From the NCBI GenBank assembly GCA_045567335.1, contig JBJLCZ010000001.1, positions 124,001 to 188,000 on the forward strand: a stretch of DNA of 64,000 nucleotides. The letters are read 5' to 3'. The stretch is from Pelagilacustribacter sp045567335 (lineage in GTDB: Bacteria > Pseudomonadota > Alphaproteobacteria > Pelagibacterales > Pelagibacteraceae). Position numbers and translations under genes: made by a program. Shown piece by piece: positions 59,127-64,000 of the stretch (within the stretch, counting starts at the first letter, position 1; each line of letters begins with the position of its first letter). A model generated the notes under the pieces. That model searched no databases. It worked only from the letters and a program-made list of their open reading frames with translations, and was not told the origin of the DNA.

Positions 59127-61666
59127 TTTTCTAAATCCTTAATATTTACAAATTTTTTAGATAAATTATGATTATTTTTTTTAATATCATTAAAAAAATT
59201 CCAAGCCAAAACTAAAATACATATATCTTTATTTTTTAATTCTGATTTACTTTTAATAGGTATTTTAACACCAGGAATAAACTTGTTATGCTTAAGATTA
59301 TTATCCTCTACAATATATTCGAATTCATTGCTAATACCAAAAAAATTTAAAGCGGTAGTCGCTTTAGCAGGCGCACCATATCCTACTATTTTTTTATTTT
59401 CTTTTTTAAGAATCCTTAAATTATACATTACGTTTTTTTTAATTTCATAAACTTTTTTTCCAAAATTTTTATATGTTTCATATTTTTTAATTCCAAACTC
59501 TTCTTCTTCCTTTAACAAAATTTTTACACTTTTCTCTATTTTTATTTTTTTATCTTTTTTAATATAAACCCTTATAGATCCTCCGTGAGTGTTAATTCTT
59601 TCGACTTTAAAAATCTTAGCATTAAATTGATTAAAAAAATAAACTAATGAAGTAAGTGACCAATAATTATAATGTTCATGATATATGTTATCAAAAGTTA
59701 AATCTTTCAATGTATTCAGTAGGTATTGTACTTCTAAAACTATAACTCCTTTTTTGCTTAGAAGTTTAAACATACATTCAGCCATTTCTTTTAATTTATC
59801 CGAGTGAGCAAATACATTAGAGGCTAATATTAAATCAGCGTTTTTTTTAATTTTATATAAATTTTTTGATTCCAAGAAGCCGTTAAAAGTTTTTATTTTA
59901 TTTTTATTAGCAAGCTTGGCTAAATTTTTAGCTGGTTCTATACCTAAAATTTTTTTAAACTTCATATCTTTGAATGGTTTTAAGGCAACTCCATCATTGC
60001 TTCCTACGTCTATTATATAAGATTTGGCTTTATTAAGTTTAAATTCTTTAACATATTTTTTAGCTGCACTAACAAAATGTTCTCTAAATAATTTAGATGT
60101 AGAAGATGTATATAAATAGTTAGAGAACATTTTTTTTGGGTCAACTGCAACAGATAACTGACAATTATAACATCGATCACAGAAATTCATTTCCAACGGA
60201 TATAAGTCGCATTTTTCATCTTTTCTTTTTAAAAGATTGTTTGCTAATGGCTGATATCCTAATGAAACAACTCTTTTTAAGTTAGTATTTCCACATGACC
60301 TACATTCAAATTTATAACAACCTAACAATATATTTTTTTCTTTTTCATCAACAAAAACATGTTTAATAGTATGTGTAATTCCATAGTTGTCATGATCTCT
60401 TTCGCCCCTAACTAAGTTAAGAAAAATTGTATCTTTAGAAAAAACCATTGTATGAGCAACATTTGGTTTTATAATAGAGAGTTGGCCTTCATTGACTACT
60501 TGAGTAATTTTTGGTGAATTTTTATTCAACATATCTTTAAATACTTCAATGATTTGACCTTTAATAAACAAACATTTTTGTTCTTGTATAGGATGATAAT
60601 GATTAGCTCTAGTAGTTCCTTTCTTAGAATTAATAAGTCCAATTAAATTAATAGGTTCGGTCAGTTCGTGATTACTAATTTTACCTCTTTGATCAACAAA
60701 TTCATCATGCCCATCTTTTATATATTCTAAATCTTTTGGTATTTGTAATTCTGACCATTTTAAAATCATCTCTTTGATACTTTCATCTAATGTATGTAAA
60801 AATTTAAAACCTGTTTTTAGAATCTTTTTATTAGAAAGTGAAAAACCTAAATTTGGAATTTCATCATTTGTATCTCTTAATGTGATATTTGGATTATATT
60901 TTTTACAAATTTTTGCGACTTCTTTTACAGTAACAGTATCTTTAGTTAAATTAAAAATTTCACTTGAAATTTCCTCTTTTTCTTCCATAAATTTAAAACA
61001 TCTTGCTACATCTACAAGAGGCACTAGACTTTTTACCTGTTTTCCACCGGCAAATAATTTCAAAGTTCCATTTTGAGAAGCAATTTTAGAGAATAAATTA
61101 GGCATAATATCGATCCGCATTGCATCTGTTGAATAACCATAAACTGAACCTAGCCTTAAAATAATATATTTTTTTTTAGAATTTTTTAATTGTGTTTCAT
61201 TAATATCTTTTGACAATGCGTAGGATAATATTGGTTTAGTTTCTTCTTCTTCTAATATGTTATTTTTGACTTTATCAATGCCTTCATAAACCACATGAGT
61301 AGAAGGTACAATAATTTTACAATTATCACCTATTGCATCTAAAATATTTTGTGTTCCCACCTCTGCTACAAGCTTAATTAATTTATTTTTTTCGTCACTT
61401 GACTCACTTTTAACTCTTGGTACATCAGTAATTCCTGCTAAATGATGAACTACGTCAGCATTTTTTAAATATTTATTAATTAAATCTTTATTTAGAATAT
61501 CTCCATGAACAAATTCAATGTTCCAGTTTCTTAATTGATTAACACTTTTTGATAGAAACCTGTTATCTATTACTGTTATTTTGTTGTTCCAGCTTACGCC
61601 TGAGTATATTTTACAAAGTTCTCTCCCTATATAGCCTAATCCACCTGTGATAATTATATTTTTCAT
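59123..61666 (-). CDS. Three-domain nucleotide-sugar enzyme: SDR, cupin and C-methyltransferase
   Basis: An 847-aa protein with three recognisable parts. Residues 1-310 form an extended SDR sugar epimerase/dehydratase with GGLGYIG (8-14), S122 and Y149-x3-K153. Residues about 318-440 are a cupin with RANHYH (H356, H358) and NVAH (H405), like those following an SDR in CapF-type proteins. Residues about 452-847 are a sugar C-methyltransferase of the TylC3/NovU type, with zinc Cys C455, C458, C496 and C499, SAM motif DVGSNDG (553-559), YHEHYNYWS and HGGSIR (694-699). It would make a modified, branched sugar for a surface polysaccharide; the substrate is unknown. No partner glycosyltransferase is in the window. 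Confidence 0.85.
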   Translation of the reverse strand: MKNIIITGGLGYIGRELCKIYSGVSWNNKITVIDNRFLSKSVNQLRNWNIEFVHGDILNKDLINKYLKNADVVHHLAGITDVPRVKSESSDEKNKLIKLVAEVGTQNILDAIGDNCKIIVPSTHVVYEGIDKVKNNILEEEETKPILSYALSKDINETQLKNSKKKYIILRLGSVYGYSTDAMRIDIMPNLFSKIASQNGTLKLFAGGKQVKSLVPLVDVARCFKFMEEKEEISSEIFNLTKDTVTVKEVAKICKKYNPNITLRDTNDEIPNLGFSLSNKKILKTGFKFLHTLDESIKEMILKWSELQIPKDLEYIKDGHDEFVDQRGKISNHELTEPINLIGLINSKKGTTRANHYHPIQEQKCLFIKGQIIEVFKDMLNKNSPKITQVVNEGQLSIIKPNVAHTMVFSKDTIFLNLVRGERDHDNYGITHTIKHVFVDEKEKNILLGCYKFECRSCGNTNLKRVVSLGYQPLANNLLKRKDEKCDLYPLEMNFCDRCYNCQLSVAVDPKKMFSNYLYTSSTSKLFREHFVSAAKKYVKEFKLNKAKSYIIDVGSNDGVALKPFKDMKFKKILGIEPAKNLAKLANKNKIKTFNGFLESKNLYKIKKNADLILASNVFAHSDKLKEMAECMFKLLSKKGVIVLEVQYLLNTLKDLTFDNIYHEHYNYWSLTSLVYFFNQFNAKIFKVERINTHGGSIRVYIKKDKKIKIEKSVKILLKEEEEFGIKKYETYKNFGKKVYEIKKNVMYNLRILKKENKKIVGYGAPAKATTALNFFGISNEFEYIVEDNNLKHNKFIPGVKIPIKSKSELKNKDICILVLAWNFFNDIKKNNHNLSKKFVNIKDLEN

Positions 61667-61790
61667 ATTTTTATAGATTTAGATTATATAACTTTTGGAA
61701 TGTTTAATATCAACTTTAAAGAACTAAATTCAAAGTATTATCTTATAAATTTATGGAATTCTCTGATATTTATTCAATTTTAAAATGTAA

Positions 61791-64000
61791 TTAATGTCTG
61801 CTCGAAATTTCGGATTTAGATTTACCTTTTTTACTAATTTGTTCGACCTCAACCCAATCTACTCTTTTAAAGGGTTTTGTTAAAGCTTGTTTTAAAACTT
61901 CATCGACATTTTTTACTGGTATTATTTTTATGCTTTTTTTAATAATATCTGGTATCTCAACTAAATCTTTTTTGTTTTCTTCAGGTATTAATACTTTTTT
62001 AATTCCTGCTCTGTGTGCAGCTAAAAGCTTTTCTTTTAATCCGCCTATAGGCAATACTATGCCTCTAAGTGTTATCTCTCCAGTCATAGCAATATTTTTA
62101 TCTACTGGTATTTCAGTGATTGCAGATATAATAGATGTTACCATTCCTATACCAGCTGAAGGACCATCTTTTGGGGTTGCACCTTCTGGGACGTGTACAT
62201 GAAAATCTTTTTTTTCAAATATAGGAGGTATGATTCCGTAATCTAAACTTTTTGATCTAATATAAGATTTTGCAGCTTTAATTGACTCTTGCATAACATC
62301 ACCTAATTTACCTGTGATCTGCATTTTTCCTTTACCAGGCATTATTACTGACTCGATCTTCAGTATTTCACCGCCGACTTCAGTCCATGCCAAACCAGTC
62401 ACAACTCCTATTCTGTTTTGATCCTCTATTTCACCATATTTAAACTTTGGTATTCCTAAATAATCTCCTAAGTCATTTTCTTTCATAGGATTATTTACTT
62501 TTTCTTTGGCATCGATTTTTTTTACAATTTTTCTAGCAATTTTAGAAATTTCTCTCTCTAAATTTCTAACACCAGATTCTCTTGTATAATTTCTAATAAT
62601 TTTTTTGTTAATATCTGGATTAATATTCCACTCACTCTTTTTTAAACCATTGTTTTCACTTTGTTTTGGTATTAAATATTTTTGAGCAATATTTACTTTT
62701 TCATCCTCTGTATAACCTGGAATTCTAATCACTTCCATTCTATCAAGCAAAGGAGGTAATATGTTTAAAGTATTAGCTGTAGTTACAAACATGACATCTG
62801 AAAGGTCATAATCAACTTCAAGATAGTGATCGTTAAATTCCTTGTTTTGCTCTGGATCTAAAGCTTCCAGTAAAGCAGATGATGGGTCACCTCTGTAATC
62901 ATTTCCAACTTTATCAATCTCGTCTAATAAAAAAAGTGGATTCTTTGTACCAGCTTTTTTCATCATTTGAATTATTTTACCAGGTAATGAACCTATGTAA
63001 GTTCTTCTATGGCCTCTAATTTCAGCTTCATCTCTTATGCCTCCTAATGATATTCTTATAAACTTTCTTCCTGTAGCTTTAGCTATAGATTTTCCTAGTG
63101 ATGTTTTTCCAACACCTGGTGGTCCTACTAAACATAAAATTGGACCTTTTAATTTTTGTATTCTTTTTTGAACAGCTAAAAATTCAATAATTCTCTCCTT
63201 AACTTTTTCTAAACCATAGTGATCTTGATCTAGTGTATTTTGAGCATTTTTTAAATCTGTATTAATTTTACTTTTATTGCTCCAAGGTAATTCGGTCATC
63301 CAATCTAAATAATTTCTAACTACAGTCGCCTCAGCGGACATTGGGCTCATTGATTTTAGTTTTTTTAATTCTGCTAAACATTTTTCTTGAGCTTGTTTAG
63401 GCATTTTAGCTTTAGCAATGGCTTTACCTAGATTTGTAACTTCATCTTTTCCTTCATCTATTTCACCTAATTCTTTTTGAATAGCTTTTAATTGTTCATT
63501 TAGATAATACTCTCTTTGAGTTTTTTCCATTTGGTTTTTTACTCTTCCTCTAATTTTTTTCTCTACTGAAATTACGCTAGTTTCTTTTTCAACTAGTTCA
63601 TGTATTTTTTCTAATCTTTTTCTTACATCACTTATCTCTAAAATTTCTTGTTTTTCAAAAATTTGCAGATTCAGATTTGATGAAATATTATCTGCAATTT
63701 GACTTGCATCTTTGAGTTTTCTTATATTACTTGACGCATCTTCTAAATCTTTTTTATTAAGAATTAAAAGTTTTTCAAATTTTTTTGCAAGTCCTTGAGC
63801 AAATAAATCTGTCTCTTTAGATTTGCCTGTTTCTTCAATTATTTCGGTTTCACATTTTAAAAATTTTGGATTATCTTTATTTATAGATTTAATTTTTACT
63901 CTTTTTGTGCCTTCTACAAGTACTTTTACAGTTCCATCAGGTAATTTCAGAAGTTGAAGAACTTTACTAAGACAACCATAGCTATATATGTCCTCAGCCT
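61791..64000 (-). CDS. lon: Lon protease, N-terminus cut by window edge
   Basis: ATP-dependent serine protease degrading damaged and regulatory proteins. The frame stays open to the right edge, where I read DIYSYGCLSKVLQLLKLPDG from the Lon N-terminal domain, so only about the first 60-70 residues are missing. Next come the coiled-coil segment IRGRVKNQMEKTQREYYLNE, Walker A GPPGVGKTS, Walker B FLLDEIDK, and the protease domain with the catalytic Ser in PKDGPSAGIGM and the Lys in GLKEKLLAAHRAG. It lies 124 bp upstream of the sugar-enzyme gene on the same strand; I see no strong hairpin or promoter in that gap. Confidence 0.96.
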   Translation of the reverse strand, partial: AEDIYSYGCLSKVLQLLKLPDGTVKVLVEGTKRVKIKSINKDNPKFLKCETEIIEETGKSKETDLFAQGLAKKFEKLLILNKKDLEDASSNIRKLKDASQIADNISSNLNLQIFEKQEILEISDVRKRLEKIHELVEKETSVISVEKKIRGRVKNQMEKTQREYYLNEQLKAIQKELGEIDEGKDEVTNLGKAIAKAKMPKQAQEKCLAELKKLKSMSPMSAEATVVRNYLDWMTELPWSNKSKINTDLKNAQNTLDQDHYGLEKVKERIIEFLAVQKRIQKLKGPILCLVGPPGVGKTSLGKSIAKATGRKFIRISLGGIRDEAEIRGHRRTYIGSLPGKIIQMMKKAGTKNPLFLLDEIDKVGNDYRGDPSSALLEALDPEQNKEFNDHYLEVDYDLSDVMFVTTANTLNILPPLLDRMEVIRIPGYTEDEKVNIAQKYLIPKQSENNGLKKSEWNINPDINKKIIRNYTRESGVRNLEREISKIARKIVKKIDAKEKVNNPMKENDLGDYLGIPKFKYGEIEDQNRIGVVTGLAWTEVGGEILKIESVIMPGKGKMQITGKLGDVMQESIKAAKSYIRSKSLDYGIIPPIFEKKDFHVHVPEGATPKDGPSAGIGMVTSIISAITEIPVDKNIAMTGEITLRGIVLPIGGLKEKLLAAHRAGIKKVLIPEENKKDLVEIPDIIKKSIKIIPVKNVDEVLKQALTKPFKRVDWVEVEQISKKGKSKSEISSRH

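Overview
The window looks like part of a streamlined, very AT-rich alphaproteobacterial chromosome, most likely SAR11 (Pelagibacterales). The reasons are the low G+C, A/T-ending codons and runs of Lys/Asn/Ile, gaps between genes that are mostly 0-10 bp or small overlaps, and gene orders typical of Alphaproteobacteria (nuoA-N followed by birA, coaX, rnj, a DUF1467 gene, proS, lolC and lolD; a PpiD-like gene before trpEGDC, lexA and gltX; pyrG-kdsA-eno-ftsB-lipA-coq10). No mobile element, prophage, CRISPR array or rRNA was seen. The genus-level call is inference.

Layout. 1-2857 (minus): ntrX (cut by the left edge) and ntrY, a two-component system. 2906-5014 (plus): ispDF fusion, pgpA, cinA-type amidase. 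5018-11794 (minus): small membrane protein, coq10/ratA-like, lipA, ftsB, eno, kdsA, pyrG, secG, tpiA. 11863-20049 (plus): PpiD-like chaperone, trpE-G-D-C, lexA with an alphaproteobacterial-type LexA box, gltX, a Cys-rich PD-(D/E)XK nuclease. 20053-21795: sodB (minus), two small membrane proteins (plus), exported msrB (minus). 21795-34307 (minus): a histone-deacetylase-like hydrolase, then the outer-membrane/isoprenoid/translation block lpxB, lpxI, lpxA, fabZ, lpxD, ompH, bamA, dxr, cdsA, uppS, frr, tsf, rpsB, headed by a structured rpsB leader. 34428-58187 (minus): dnaE, lolD, lolC, proS, DUF1467, rnj, coaX, birA and all fourteen nuo genes. 58350-58511 (minus): tRNA-Asp and tRNA-Val. 58611-59126 (plus): zinc-ribbon membrane protein. 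59123-61666 (minus): a three-domain nucleotide-sugar enzyme. 61791-64000 (minus): lon, cut by the right edge.

The genes form three main functional groups: envelope building (KDO, lipid A, BamA, Skp/OmpH, LolCD, isoprenoid precursors and undecaprenyl phosphate), respiration (complex I, lipoate, a COQ10-like protein, SOD, MsrB), and core information processing (DnaE, RNase J, aminoacyl-tRNA synthetases, S2, EF-Ts, RRF, LexA, Lon).

The points most worth a second look are: a reading-frame break in the essential gene uppS exactly at a run of 16 A; a single protein joining an SDR sugar epimerase/dehydratase, a cupin and a sugar C-methyltransferase; an NtrX without the GAFTGA loop needed to contact sigma-54; an rpsB leader that can fold into a pseudoknot sequestering the ribosome-binding site; and a Cas4/RecB-like nuclease with paired cysteines. 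I found no clearly new multi-gene system; most of the window is conserved housekeeping DNA.
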